Source: Poecilobothrus nobilitatus
Taxonomy: Eukaryota > Arthropoda > Insecta > Diptera > Dolichopodidae
Reading direction: 5' to 3'
Assembly: GCA_947095535.1 (NCBI GenBank)
Contig: OX352772.1
Coordinates: forward strand, 43,481,445-43,545,444
DNA length: 64,000 nucleotides
Shown: positions 21,486 through 32,742 of the stretch, in pieces
Position numbering within the stretch: position 1 is the first letter of the stretch
Layout: every line of letters starts with the position of its first letter
Position numbers and translations under genes: made by a program
Notes under the pieces: model-generated
The model's database searches: none
Told to the model about the DNA's origin: nothing
The model's input: the letters and a program-made list of their open reading frames with translations, nothing else

Positions 21486-22824
21486 AAGGTTTTTGGGTAT
21501 AAAATAAATTCACCAAAACTAAATTTTGAAAGCTTAATGGATTTACAATTTTTTCTACAGTTCAAAAATTTCAAGTTGTTAAATTCTTTAAAGGTCGAAC
21601 GGAATCTTTGGGATCTGTTGCTTTATCCAAGATCAGTGCAAAAAATGTGATTTTTCTTTTCAAATCTTTAAAAGATTGATTTAAACAAAGCGGGACATTT
21701 TTAGATTTATTAAAAATTACTTATATGTATAACTTTTTGTATATATATACGATAATTTTAATATTTATTTTATTTATATAATATATTTGTAGTTTAAGAT
21801 AATTTCTTATATAAATATAATATAATAAATTTCCCAAAAATGCACAAACAGAAAACTTTGTAAACTCTTAACTTTTTAATTTTTTTTTCTCTTTCATTCT
21901 TTCATCTTTTTGTATAATTTATCTATCGCACGTTAATATCACATTTTTTGTTATCAAAATATTTTTTGTTTGCATTTTTTATTTTTTCTGTTTTTTTTTT
22001 CCGCTTCGTCATTCTATTTAATAGATTTGAAAATACGTGGTTAATTTGGCGGTTAAATTTATAATAATCGCTTTAGTTCTTTCGGTAATATTATACCCCT
22101 TCTTTCGTCCATTATTCAATCGTTTATACTAACTTTTATAAATAAATCTAAGATAAGTAAAAGTGAATACAAATATGTTTACATACTTTTATACATATAA
22201 ATTGTATATATACATATGTATATATTTCAATATAAAAATATATATATTTATGTATATTTTGTTTGTTAAAATATAATTTATCATTCCCCCATGTGAATCG
22301 GTATTGGGTTTGGGATTACACAGTATATAATAAGAGGATGAACCGTTATCCTGTAATTGTCATGTTTTATTATAATATAGACGCCACATTTGACATTTAA
22401 ATAGAAAAAAGGTGGAAATTTTTATGAATGGAGTGGAAAAATGTAAAAACACAATAAACAGAACAAATCATATAATAGAGAAAAAATTTCTTTATAAGTG
22501 AATTTTTATTTTTAATTTAATAAGAAAGGATGGTGGGGTGAGTATATATTCATGATTATATACTTGTATTAATTTAGATATTATGTGTTTTTATATTTGT
22601 GTACAAGTAGAAGAAAAAAGTTTGGAGGGAAGTTAAGTAGGTTAGTAGGTAGATAAGTAATTCATTGTCACATTCCTGAATTGACGTTCTCTTAATCAAA
22701 CCCCTGTGAGCTTTTCAAGAACGAGGTTATAATTGAAATATGTTATAGTTAAAAAAACTAGAACTAATAAGTTTTATATATACGTTCGTAACTTTATGAA
22801 ATGTTCTAACTGTTGATGGTTATT
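21486..22824. other. intergenic, no gene seen
   Basis: AT-rich with several TATATA tracts (about 21740-21830 and 22185-22260). No gene or repeat pair recognised. Confidence 0.45.
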
Positions 22825-23090
22825 TTCACTGATAGTAAAATAGTAATAATATAATAGGCGGATTCATTATTGAATTACAGTCCCAGTTACTTTCATTTCA
22901 AAGTTTCTGCAGCCTTGCCTATTCATATTCCTTCGCCAATACATTGACGTTAATTAGGGTTTAATACTATTATATTGGCCAAAGAGCGAGGTGATCAGTA
23001 AGCCCAATACTACCCAGAGGAACCTCGTGTGGTTCCTTTGAGTGACATCCGGTGTTTTCCACCGCCCCTAGTAAAGAAAAAAATTAAACA
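22825..23090 (+). repeat. interspersed repeat family D, copy 1
   Basis: Matches 61170-61435: 'aataataataggcggattc', 'cagtcccagttactttca', 'cctattcatattcctt', 'ttatattggccaaagagcg', 'aggtg.tcagtaag' and a pyrimidine-rich end. Less AT-rich than its surroundings. No TIRs or Pol III boxes recognised. Confidence 0.65.
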
Positions 23091-23780
23091 CTACACTACC
23101 AAAAGGATATTTCTGGTGTCTTTGGAATATTCCTAGCACCCTTAGAAAAAACCAAAAAAAAAAAAACAGATAAATGTTATTCCTAAATTATTATAGCTGC
23201 ACATAATTAAAAAACAAGTTAAATTACAATTGGAACAAATCACATGATATTTGCTACAGCAAAAAACTCCAAAAATCAAGTCGTACATCATTTATAGACC
23301 ATAATTGCTTGTAAAATTTGTAATAATATTTTAATTGAAATATAAAATAAACAATCTGAAGGTATTTGAATTGGAATATGTAACAATTTACTTTAATAAT
23401 TATATTTAATTAAGTTACATATTTGAAATTTGATTTTATTTGTTGTCATGGTAAATTTTTTTTCATATTTTGTGGTTTCTTTTGACAAAGGAAAGAATAC
23501 GTTAATTTTAATTTTTTTTTTTTATTATATATACATATTTTATGATATAGGAAATGCAAATGGCATATATTATGTAAATAGAGGGTTAAAATAAATATGT
23601 GTTATATAAATACATATGTTATACCTTTTGATAATAATAAAAATTTTTAATTCGATTAAGAGAGATAAATAAAGAGTATAAGAAAGTTAAAATGCGATTT
23701 TGTATTAACTTTATTGTATTTACAAAAAAAGAAAATTTATTTAATTTTTTAATTACATTTAGAAAAATAACAATTCTGAA
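23091..23780. other. intergenic, no gene seen
   Basis: AT-rich sequence between family D and a hAT relic, with A- and T-runs. Part of it may be decayed flank of the hAT element. Confidence 0.4.
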
Positions 23781-23784
23781 ATTA

Positions 23785-24400
23785 AAACTTTGTTTGCCGT
23801 CCTTTATTGAAGCAAATTTCTTTATTATATTTTCTAAATTAAGGTTCTGTGCGTTTTGAAATTGTATAGCCAAAGCATCCAATCTCTCCTGTGTCTTAAT
23901 CAATTTTAATTTTTAAAAGTTTGGTTCTGCACAAAGAACTGTAACCGTTATAGTCTTTCATGACTTCTAAAAGTAATAAACAAAATTGGTAAAAATGCAG
24001 CAAGATGATTTGCTGCAATAAACTCTAAAATATCTAGTGCATTATTTACCAGCAAAATGTAAATGATGACTAAAAAATTTCACTTTTTCAAACAAATCAG
24101 ATCCACATTGTTACTTTTGATCACCATCAGTCAAAAGATTTTCCGCACATTTTTTTCTCAAGCGTTAATCAATTATTTTATCGAAAATATTGTATACATT
24201 CCAAATTGTTTGCCGTGAAAAACCGTAACTTCAAATTGATTCTCTATCACTTCAACCATGTTATCTAAGATTGTATAATAAAACAAATTGACTCTAAAAT
24301 GTTTTTCAGCATCAATTTTTGTATAGTTTCTATTTCGAAAATTTTCGACAAATTTCGGTGCTCCTTCTAATTCTTCTAATTTTTGTAGCTTCTTTCAATA
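23785..24400 (-). pseudogene. hAT-superfamily transposase relic
   Basis: Minus-strand fragments are in the right order for a hAT transposase. First (24400-24190) is an open stretch with EGAPKFVENFRNRNYTKID and HFRVNLFYYTILDNMVEVI, like the segment between the zinc finger and catalytic core of TTF/ZMYM1-like hAT proteins. The middle part is full of stops. Last (about 23930-23790) is a C-terminal dimerisation-domain motif, KLKLIKTQERLDALAIQFQ followed by ENIIKKFASIKDGK, preceded by an in-frame stop. Several stops and frameshifts make it clearly dead. Terminal repeats were not identified. Confidence 0.75.
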
Positions 24401-24410
24401 CAGTTTTTTA

Positions 24411-25218
24411 CCGGATGGTAAACGTCTGAGATAGTTCAGAAAAAAAAAGAAGGAAAGGAAAAGAAGAATGAATAAGCAGCAGCAGAAACAACATGCTTGT
24501 TGCGCTGTAGTTCGTTCATATTTTAAAAATGAAAAATAAAATAATATATAATTCATATAGCGAAAATAAAAATAATTTTTATAGGATGATTTGTCTATTG
24601 AAATTTTGGTGGCCGTTTTAGGATTGCAGCTAAAGTTATTGCCTCATTAGATCGCCATGTGAGCCGACTTTGCAGTACATATTACATTTATGCATAAAAA
24701 CTAAAATTATTAAAAATTGACTTTTAAAAATATCTTAGAGTATATTTTTAGAATTGATTAATTGATTTTAATTTGTGAAAAACTGAATTCTAAATTAAAA
24801 TATTCTAAATAAGTAATGAATTACTTAAGGCTATTTAATAAAAATTTGTTGATTTAAAAGAAAATAAGATTATGTATAACAAATTAATCAATTAAAAAAT
24901 CTTTTGATAATATTTTATACATATATACATTTTGCATTAAATTTAAAAGTATTCTTTTCCAATTTTATTTTTTAAATAAAAATATTTAAAAAATTTTGAA
25001 ATATGTACATATATTTCTATCTTTGTCATAATATTCAAGTACAAACAATATGATTAATGGCAAAGGCCTAGGGAATTTATGAAATTTAAAATTATAAAAG
25101 AATTATAATACCTACTATTTTTGATTTATAATTTCTAAATTCACAAATATAATTTATTAATAGAATTAAAAATAAAATAAATAAATGATAATGGTGGGGA
25201 ATAGTTGTATGTATTATA
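24411..25218. other. intergenic, no gene seen
   Basis: Includes an AG-rich tract (about 24440-24490) and AT-rich sequence. It may contain the undetectable 5' part of the hAT relic. Confidence 0.4.
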
Positions 25219-25324
25219 GTTTTGCAGATTTGACACAGTGAATATAATACAATATGTCAAATACTTAACTTGTTTTGCAGATTTGACACAGTGAATATAA
25301 TAGAATATGTCAAATACTTAAAGC
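25219..25324 (+). repeat. tandem duplication of a 53-bp unit
   Basis: Two head-to-tail copies (25219-25271 and 25272-25324) starting GTTTTGCAGATTTGACACAG, differing at only one or two positions. The near-identity implies a recent duplication. Confidence 0.95.
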
Positions 25325-25441
25325 AATTTGTATAAATTTATACAAATGTTTCTAATATCTTTTGATGTCAGCTATTAATCATTGATAAATTTTATCCTTA
25401 CATAATATATATGTATATATAAGCATATAGGATTTTGAAAA

Positions 25442-27026
25442 TTTTAATGCAATTTTCTATCAACTAAAAACTAAAAAATCGACAGGTATAGACCATATCT
25501 CTAATCTATGTATCAAAAAATTACCTGAAAATGCCAAAAAATGCGTGATTTTGATTTACAATTCATGTTTGAAATTAGGTTATTTTCCTAACGCATGGAA
25601 AGAAGCCCTTGTTATTCCAAAGTCAGGAAAATCAATAGAGGAAATAAACAGCTTTCGACCAATCAGCTTACTATGCAGTTTCTCAAAAATTTTTGAAAAA
25701 CTAATAAAAATTAAATTGGATAAGATAGTTTCAGATAAAAGAATTATTTCAAATGAGCAGTTTGGATTTAGACAAAATCATAGCACTATTCATCCTTTGT
25801 TACGTGTTAAAAATTTTGTCAAATCCAACTTACAAGAACGTAACTCTACGGGTCTAGTAGCGCTGGACATAAATTCAGCATTCGATACTGTTTGGCACTC
25901 TGGCCTGCTTCATAAATTGGAACTTAATAATTTTCCAATTTACTTAATAAAAATTATACAAAATTTCCTACATGGAAGAGTATTTCGAGTAATGCTAAAT
26001 AATACGCCTTCTAATCGATACGAAATTAAAGCAGGAGTCCCACAAGGCTCCGTACTAGGACCAATGTTGTACAACATTTACACCGCAGATATCCCGAGAT
26101 TAAATCACACAAAAATTTCAATATTTGCAGATGACACGGCCATTTATTCCGCTGGCACTAATCCCAATGCTATCTTAAGAAATTTACAAAATTCGCTGGA
26201 TATTCTGTCTGAATACTTTTCGAAATGGAAAATTAAAATTAATGTTTTGAAAACAGTATCCATCTATTTTACTAAAAAAAGAAAAACCTCTCTCGTGCCA
26301 TCTACGTTCCTAAAATTAGATAATGCTGAAATAAAATGGTCTGACTGTATAGAATACCTTGGCGTTACCTTTGATAAAAGGTTAACCTTTCAGAAGCACA
26401 CTTCGATAACTCTTGATAAAGTACATAAATGCACTCGCATATTGTATCCTTTTATTAATAGAAAATCAACTTTGTCAACAGAAAATAAGCTAATTCTTAT
26501 TAAAACAATTTTTCAGCCAATAATTCTACACGCACCACCAGTCTGGAGTGACTGTGCTGCAACTCACACTAAAAAATTACAAATTGCACAAAATAAACTT
26601 TTAAAACTATTGTTTAATCTTCCCAGGTGGTTTCCAACCAATAAGCTGCATAACAAAGCCAGCATTAATACTGTTATAGAAAAAAATTTATATTTAACCG
26701 AAAAGTTCTACTCGGAATTAATTACTTCAAATAATCCCTTAGCTAGAAATTTAAATGTAAATAATCAATTAGGCTAGTTTAGTTTTAAGTTTTTCGTTTA
26801 AGTTAGCTTAAGTTTTATAAAAAAAAAAAAAAAAAAAATTATTTCAAAAAAAGGTTTTCCCATTTCCTTTAAAATAAATTTTGACAAACAATTCTCACTC
26901 AAACAAAAAATTTCATGTTAACTGCAGCAAAAATATATATAACATATCTATATTTAAGTGAAACATTTGTAATAAATTGTACAATTTATGGAGCTTAAAA
27001 ATAAATAAATAAATAAATAAAATAAA
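25442..27026 (+). mobile_element. 5'-truncated Jockey-clade-like LINE with 11-bp target duplication
   Basis: The insertion is delimited by a perfect 11-bp direct repeat, GATTTTGAAAA, at 25431-25441 and 27027-27037. The 5' end falls inside the second ORF, the usual result of incomplete reverse transcription. The 3' UTR runs about 250 bp past the stop and contains an internal run of about 21 A (26818-26838). The element ends in an AAAT-repeat tail (about 26998-27026). The intact reading frame and perfect target duplication mark a young insertion. It cannot move by itself. Confidence 0.93.
25443..26777 (+). CDS. reverse transcriptase, C-terminal part of LINE ORF2 (5'-truncated)
   Basis: Open without stops from the 5' truncation point; there is no true start codon, and the first in-frame candidate is only a GTG at 25545. 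It begins with the pre-palm segment KKSTGIDHISN and continues with WKEALVIPKSGK and FRPISLLCSFSKIFEKLI. Motif A is ALDINSAFDTVW (catalytic D108 counted from 25545), motif B is GVPQGSVLGPMLY, and motif C is FADD (194-197). The thumb follows, with YLGVTFDKRLTFQKH. The C-terminal region resembles Jockey-clade elements and has no RNase H domain. The polymerase would copy LINE RNA at a nicked chromosomal target, but the upstream endonuclease and ORF1 are absent. The frame is intact and terminates at TAG 26775-26777. Confidence 0.95.
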   Translation, partial: FNAIFYQLKTKKSTGIDHISNLCIKKLPENAKKCVILIYNSCLKLGYFPNAWKEALVIPKSGKSIEEINSFRPISLLCSFSKIFEKLIKIKLDKIVSDKRIISNEQFGFRQNHSTIHPLLRVKNFVKSNLQERNSTGLVALDINSAFDTVWHSGLLHKLELNNFPIYLIKIIQNFLHGRVFRVMLNNTPSNRYEIKAGVPQGSVLGPMLYNIYTADIPRLNHTKISIFADDTAIYSAGTNPNAILRNLQNSLDILSEYFSKWKIKINVLKTVSIYFTKKRKTSLVPSTFLKLDNAEIKWSDCIEYLGVTFDKRLTFQKHTSITLDKVHKCTRILYPFINRKSTLSTENKLILIKTIFQPIILHAPPVWSDCAATHTKKLQIAQNKLLKLLFNLPRWFPTNKLHNKASINTVIEKNLYLTEKFYSELITSNNPLARNLNVNNQLG

Positions 27027-27037
27027 GATTTTGAAAA

Positions 27038-28186
27038 TAACTAAATTTCAGTATTCTGCAGTGTTAATTGATTACTCAGGTGATTAAACTGTTGATTACT
27101 CAGTTGTAGGTATACAAGATTTAAGACTATAAAACACGCATAATAAATTTTCAACTTATTTCTACGCTATCTATTATCTGTTACAAGCATTATTAATATT
27201 TATTAGAATTTTTTTCAAATAAGATCATATTAAATAATAATATTGCTTATCAAATGTTCTAAACTCTGAACTCTGTACTAGTACAGTACAGTCAATACAT
27301 TACAAAACAAAATCTCAACTATGATTTAACGATATACGCAGTACATTAAATAATAAGATAATTTTTAATATCAAATTAATTTTTTAAAAAATTTTACACA
27401 ACCCTATCTGTTTTCAAGTTCAATGACATATAACATACGTCATATTTTCTTTTTTTTCTGAACAGCAACAATTTTATAATAATTATATAATTTTTTGATT
27501 TAAATTTTATATGGTATATATAAAATTATATTTTCTTTTAATTTTCATAAATAAATTTAGTATATTATTCGCAGTTTTCATTTCCTTAGGGAAATATGAG
27601 TCAATCATATTTCTTAATTTTGTTTTTTTTTTTATTATTTATTTTAAGAAGCGTCTTATTTTCGTTGCTTTTATAAATAAAAGAATTTCAAATTGTTAAA
27701 ATGTTTTGTTTTTTTTATTTTTTAAACTTAAATTTTATACAATTATTATCTTTTACCATATTTTATTTTAGATATTTAAAAATAATATTATCAAAAAAAA
27801 AAAGTTTATTTTTTTACGAGGAATTAACATATAATTTATATTAAAATTTTCATTTTTTTTTTAAACTGATTTTTATATGTGACTTTTAAAATTCTTTTAT
27901 GAATTTAAATTGAAATTTTAAAATAATTTCATTTAACTTAACTTTTTTTTATTTTTTTATTTTTTTTTCTGTTTTATCTAATTTATAATTCATAAAATTA
28001 TGGGATTTATATTAATATAAGTATACAATAATATCTCAAATTAAAAATTAAAATTTTAAAAATATAAAATAATGATTTACGAAAAAATAATATGAGTTGT
28101 TAGAAGTACTCGTGTATGTATTGTGTACATATACGTATGTATATTTAATTATGTAGGGAGTATATTTAAAATGTTATGTAGATTTT
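27038..28186. other. intergenic, low complexity
   Basis: Very AT-rich with poly-T runs and AT tracts. ORFs here are phenylalanine/isoleucine-rich by composition. Nothing supported. Confidence 0.5.
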
Positions 28187-28975
28187 AGTACATTTTTCAA
28201 AAAAAAATTCTTAAAAATTTGATTATTAATTTCATTCCGTCCCTCTGTTCGTCCGATTGTTTACAAAAACTTTTACACAGTAGAAGATGAATCATGAAAT
28301 TTTAACCATATGCATTTTAGGTCTCTTAAAAAACATCAAATTTTGAAAAAGCCCTATTTTGAAATGTGAATATCTCATGTTCTGCTTTACATATTTATCG
28401 TAATACACCGAATGGCATGATTTTTCTTTTAACGTTACAAATCAATATGAAAATTATACAAGTTTTTTAAATTTAATTATTATATAAATTTACAGTTATG
28501 TGAAGACAAAATTATTCCAGATTTTGATGCCTTCATAATGCGGTACGGTTTTAGATAGAACCTTAAAATTTTGAAAGAAAAAAGAATTAGAATTAGTATA
28601 AGTTAGGTACCTCAGAATTTTTTTTTGTACATTCCTCTATTTCTCTAGAGCTATTAGGGCTGGAAAATTTAAGTTTTGCTATTTTTAGACCATTGTAACT
28701 GAGTACGTGTACAAAGTAAAATACAAAAATAAAAGCTTCAATCTTAAAATTTTACATGACGTGTTAAAGGTTTTTCTTAACTATTTCGGATTTCATTAAA
28801 ATTGAAGAAAGGGCGTTTCTATTTTTTCAAATTTTTCTTATATTTTTCTTATGAAATTTTTAAGGTGAAAATTTTAGTGTTAGTCGCAGAGTTTCTAAAC
28901 TCTTTCATTGTTTTTTCAAAAATATGTATCTTTAAAAACTATTGGTTTACATTCTGCCTTGTTTATCTTAATTTT
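28187..28975 (+). repeat. interspersed repeat family A copy
   Basis: Begins 'gtacatttttcaaaa' and has the CGTCCCTCTGTTCGTCC and TTTACAAAA blocks. It then shows 'aatatctcatgttctgc', 'acaaatcaatatgaaaatt', 'taggtacctcagaa', 'tttgctatttttagaccat' and 'ctattggtttacattctgcc', in the same order as the 50.8-kb copy. No coding potential; the 71-codon ORF at 28802 is incidental. Confidence 0.8.
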
Positions 28976-29319
28976 TTAACTAATAAATTATTATTTCCTA
29001 AATTTAAAATAACATAGGAATATATTATATAAATTTTGCAATGGGTAAGAGAAATATTTGGAATCTAAATATGAATAAAGTTAAATAATATTACTAAAAT
29101 CTAAAGGGCGAAAAAAAAATGTTAAAAATCTTCTTATTGAAAGATTAATTGATACAGTCTTAGACGGAACAAAATCCACATATTTTATGCATTTCAAAAA
29201 TTATAAAATATGAAGAATATTTCGAAAATGGCAGGAATTCTAGATAACTTATATGATGATATTTTTATTTTATTCAATTTACGAGATATAAAAATGAAAT
29301 TCCAAAATCTGATATATGA

Positions 29320-29605
29320 CGTATCTACAACCAACGCTCTCGTTATGCTCTCTTAACGCTGCCTGCAAAATATGTTCACAATGCAAACATAGTTTATAAA
29401 AATAAAATATACTTACATACTTATTTAACAAAAATGGCTTATCTTTGTATTTAATTTTGATACTATTCCACTATTTAACACATCAATGCGTAAACAAAGC
29501 GAAAAATGTTAAAAGTTGATGTTGAAGAATGGCAGCATTTATTGTAAACACTTTAATACATTTAACTCTACTTTGATACTTCGATGCGTGTAAAGAGCGC
29601 ATGTA
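29320..29605 (+). repeat. interspersed repeat family E, copy 2
   Basis: Ordered similarity to 4900-5195 (CGTATCTACAACCAACGCTC start, 'aatacatttaactctactt' near the end). Its right end, 'gagcgcatgtagatgcagg', is imperfectly inverted relative to the left end, hinting at decayed TIRs. Confidence 0.6.
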
Positions 29606-30484
29606 GATGCAGGATTATAGAGTGAGGATATTTTTACTTCTAATTCTTTAATTCAATTAAAATATATTTCGTCGTATATATTATTTAAATGTTAAGAGTA
29701 ACTAGACCTATTTATTAGAATGACAGTTGATTCTACATTCTAGTTGTACAACTAGCCCTTCGAAACAACAACTATACCACAGTTTGAATTATTAGTTCAA
29801 CTTATAAAAGAGGACAAAAATTTCAATACAGCTATAATTTATGTAAACAATTACTTATAGAAGTTGAATTGGAATAGAAATTCAATGATCAAAATAATAT
29901 TATAAAGATTGGGTTCATTAGAAGAAAATACCTGTATTATTTAGTCAAAGATAAATATTATTATTTAATTAAATAGCTGCATTTAAAAATATGATTCTAT
30001 GAACGATTCGTAATGAAATTAAATTTATCCGGAATTTTATTTTCTATTAAAAATGATTTGAGTCTATATGCATGATCTGAGCTCTCATTTTCGGCATTTT
30101 AATATTTTAAGATGTTTAACCTATATTGTTTACCATTTATTTCATGTGGAGAAGACGCTGCTTTGGAGAAGATGGCTTTTCTTTTTATCTTTAAGGATTG
30201 ACATTTAAGTCAGTTTATTAAATTTGTCAGCCTTCAATTTCATTTTATTAATTTTTTCTAACTTTCCTTTTCTGTATTATATTATTATAAAGTTTTTAAC
30301 AATTTGAATTTAAGTTTTTTAAACTGACATTTTTTGTTTTCAATAGACATGTGTTGTAATATTAAATTTTAAACTCATGAGTAAATAATATAAAATTGTT
30401 TTTGAATTTGGGTTAAAACATAAATCGGTGGACCTGATTAAAATTGATTTCTTATAAAATTGTGTTAATGACTTGCCTTTTTGG
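29606..30484. other. intergenic, no gene seen
   Basis: AT-rich unique-looking DNA with no recognised repeat or coding signal. Confidence 0.4.
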
Positions 30485-30490
30485 TTTGGC

Positions 30491-31213
30491 CTTAACGTAT
30501 AGACCAAAATAGACGTGACGAGACGATAAAAAAAACATAGAAAATTTCGCGATGTGCAAACGAATAACTAGCTAAAATGAACACGTCACGACGATAAAAC
30601 ATATGATTTTGTTTACAAGTTATGAGTGGAATTAGTACAAATTTAATTTTAAAATTGATCTGAACAGAATTAATTCGTAATAAAAATTTGTATCATAACG
30701 TTAGTTACATTCAAATTTTTAAAATAAATTTAAACAAATAGAAGGTTGAAGACAAATAAAAATATATGTATAGTATGTAAATTTATTTGCATTAATATAG
30801 TTTTAAGATTTCTCGACTTCTTAAATAAACAACTTCTTACGTAAATACATTTTTATGTTAAATGTAACGTATTGTCATCTTTTTACGGAGACTTTATGTT
30901 ACATTTCTCCCTTTACATGACTTATCATTTTTCGTGTAGATTTTTAACATTTTTATCGTCTATTTTGGCTATGTCCATTTATTCAAATGTAATGGTAGAA
31001 TTTTTATTCGTTTCGTTACGTCTCGTTACGTCTATTTTGGACTTAACTTAAATGTAACATATTGCCATTTTGTTACGGATACTTTATGTGACATTTCTCC
31101 CAATTTTCGTGCGGTTTTTTGTAATTTTTATTGTCTATTTTGACTATGTCCATATTTTTACATGTAATGGTAGAATTTTTCCTCGTCCCGTTACTTCTAT
31201 TTTGGGATATTAA
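30491..31213. mobile_element. fold-back-like element with an internal duplication
   Basis: CCAAAATAGACGTGACGAGA... at 30504-30525 is inverted at 31019-31040 (22 bp, one mismatch). In addition 30861-31047 and 31052-31213 are direct duplicates. Both run 'aatgtaac.tattg.cat', 'ttacggagactttatgt', 'acatttctccc', 'tattttggctatgtccat', 'aatggtagaattttt', 'cgttac.tctattttgg'. The arrangement suggests a TIR or fold-back element whose right arm has duplicated. No coding capacity was seen. Confidence 0.7.
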
Positions 31214-31220
31214 GCTATTA

Positions 31221-31698
31221 AGGGTATTTATGAGTTGGTGCAAAAGTGCAAATATTTTTTTGCACCGTAGCACATATTTGCACGAACTCGTGAACAATCC
31301 TAGCATTAATTTTTATTGAACTGTCAAATATCGTTGATGTGCTTGTTTTGTTTACATAAAAATTTAATACGCTTACCAAAAATTTCAGATATTTGTATAT
31401 CTTCATATGCTTGACTTAATAAATAATCAGAAATAATTTCTTTTCCACTTGTTTTAGGCATTTTTTAAATTTTTATCTAATATAGCGCTTACAAAAAATA
31501 TATAAACAAACTTTGCAATGGTTTTGCACAAATATGCAATAAAGTTTAGGTCTTGCATAGTCTTGCAAAATTTTGCATTTTTTTATACATGAAAACAACA
31601 ACAAATTGTGCACTTTAACTGTCAAAAAATTGAAATATGCTACGGTGCAAAATTTTGCACTTTTACAAGACCACTTTGCACCAACTCGTGAATACCCT
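31221..31698 (-). mobile_element. 478-bp MITE with TA target site and long TIRs
   Basis: The ends are AGGGTATTTATGAGTTGGTG and the inverse of AGGGTATTCACGAGTTGGTG. Similarity continues inward with gaps to GCACCGTAGCA(C)ATAT, giving TIRs of roughly 50-70 bp. Both flanks carry TA, consistent with a TA target duplication. It abuts the right end of the fold-back element. The interior keeps a short coding-like segment on the minus strand, described separately. Confidence 0.88.
31377..31461 (-). pseudogene. possible first exon of a transposase retained inside a MITE
   Basis: Minus-strand ATG (31461-31459) opens 28 codons, MPKTSGKEIISDYLLSQAYE followed by DIQISEIF. It ends exactly at a strong splice donor, TTTG|GTAAGCG. 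After the donor the frame closes within about 20 codons. This is what a deletion derivative retaining the parent transposase's first exon would look like. I do not recognise the peptide's family. Confidence 0.45.
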
Positions 31699-32528
31699 TA
31701 TTTATTTATAAGCTCATTTGATATTTTTCATCTGAAATCTGTCTATTAGATAAAACATGTAAAGTTTTTATTATTCAATTTTTGATTTTTATATTTATGT
31801 ATATGTATGTATATACATAATGTTTTTTATTTATGACATTTTTTTTTAATAAGTTTTTAAATTAATTTTATTTAAACAACAATTATTTTTTTTTTCATTT
31901 TAGTAGGATTACGAGTTCATAAGTTTTAAAGTAGAAAAATTAATGTATATAGATTACATATGTACATATATATATTAATTAAATTGACGAATTAACATTT
32001 AATGAAATGGTTTAAGTTTCAAAACTATATAAGATTGAAAATTAATAAAAGAAAATTAAATGCAACAAGTTTATTTATTTAATTTATTTTGTTATTTTTT
32101 TTTATATTAAAATAAATTTCCGTTATAATAAATTGGTTTTTTGAACTTTAAAATAAAAAATAAATAACTACATAAATATTATATAAATTTGTATATATGT
32201 ATATGTATATTCCAGAAATGAAAATAAAAAGAAAATTAAATGAGGACAACAATTCTTGCAAACACTAAGTATTTATTTTATATAATTGCATACACATTTT
32301 AGTAAAGTTCAAATTTTATTCTAGAAAAACATATGAACATTTCATATACTCGTAACCAAACTGGTAAAATATATAAAGTGTAAAACAAGAGGTAGTGGTG
32401 TATAATTTTGTCAAATCGTAGTAAAGACGATTAGAATTGATTGTAATAAAATACATCTTTACAGTGTGCAACATATGGCAATGTGCAATATATGAAATTT
32501 TATGATGACAATGTGCATTAGGTGACAT
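31699..32528. other. intergenic, no gene seen
   Basis: AT-rich with TATATG tracts. The ORF at 32316-32558 (minus) overlaps the 15-bp repeat zone and is not supported. Confidence 0.4.
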
Positions 32529-32539
32529 GTCATAAGTAC

Positions 32540-32665
32540 CATGGGACTTATGACCCACTGGATTGGAACTTATGACTCTGGGACTTATGACTCTGGGACT
32601 TATGACTATGGGACTTATGACTCAATGGACTTATTTTTGTTCCCAATGGGACTTATAACCCTCTG
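32540..32665 (+). repeat. tandem tract of a 15-bp unit (GGGACTTATGACTCT)
   Basis: About seven variants of GGGACTTATGACTCT with changing spacers lie head to tail. The three central ones (about 32578-32622) are nearly perfect. The motif recurs once at 33519, about 0.9 kb away. It could be subterminal repeats of a transposon. Confidence 0.85.
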
Positions 32666-32742
32666 TAAAAAAAAATAAAATAAGGATATTCAAAACAAAT
32701 ACCTGGCTCCATACCAATTCAAAATTTATTATTAAAAATATT

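Noticed and set aside
25545..25547. Start codon of the LINE ORF at 25545
   Set aside because: It is GTG, and the frame with clear RT homology is open back to the truncation point. The protein is simply 5'-truncated.
31073..31406. Overlapping ORFs on both strands near 31.1-31.4 kb
   Set aside because: They run through the boundary of two transposable elements and their inverted repeats. Only the short ATG-to-donor segment at 31461-31377 seemed meaningful.
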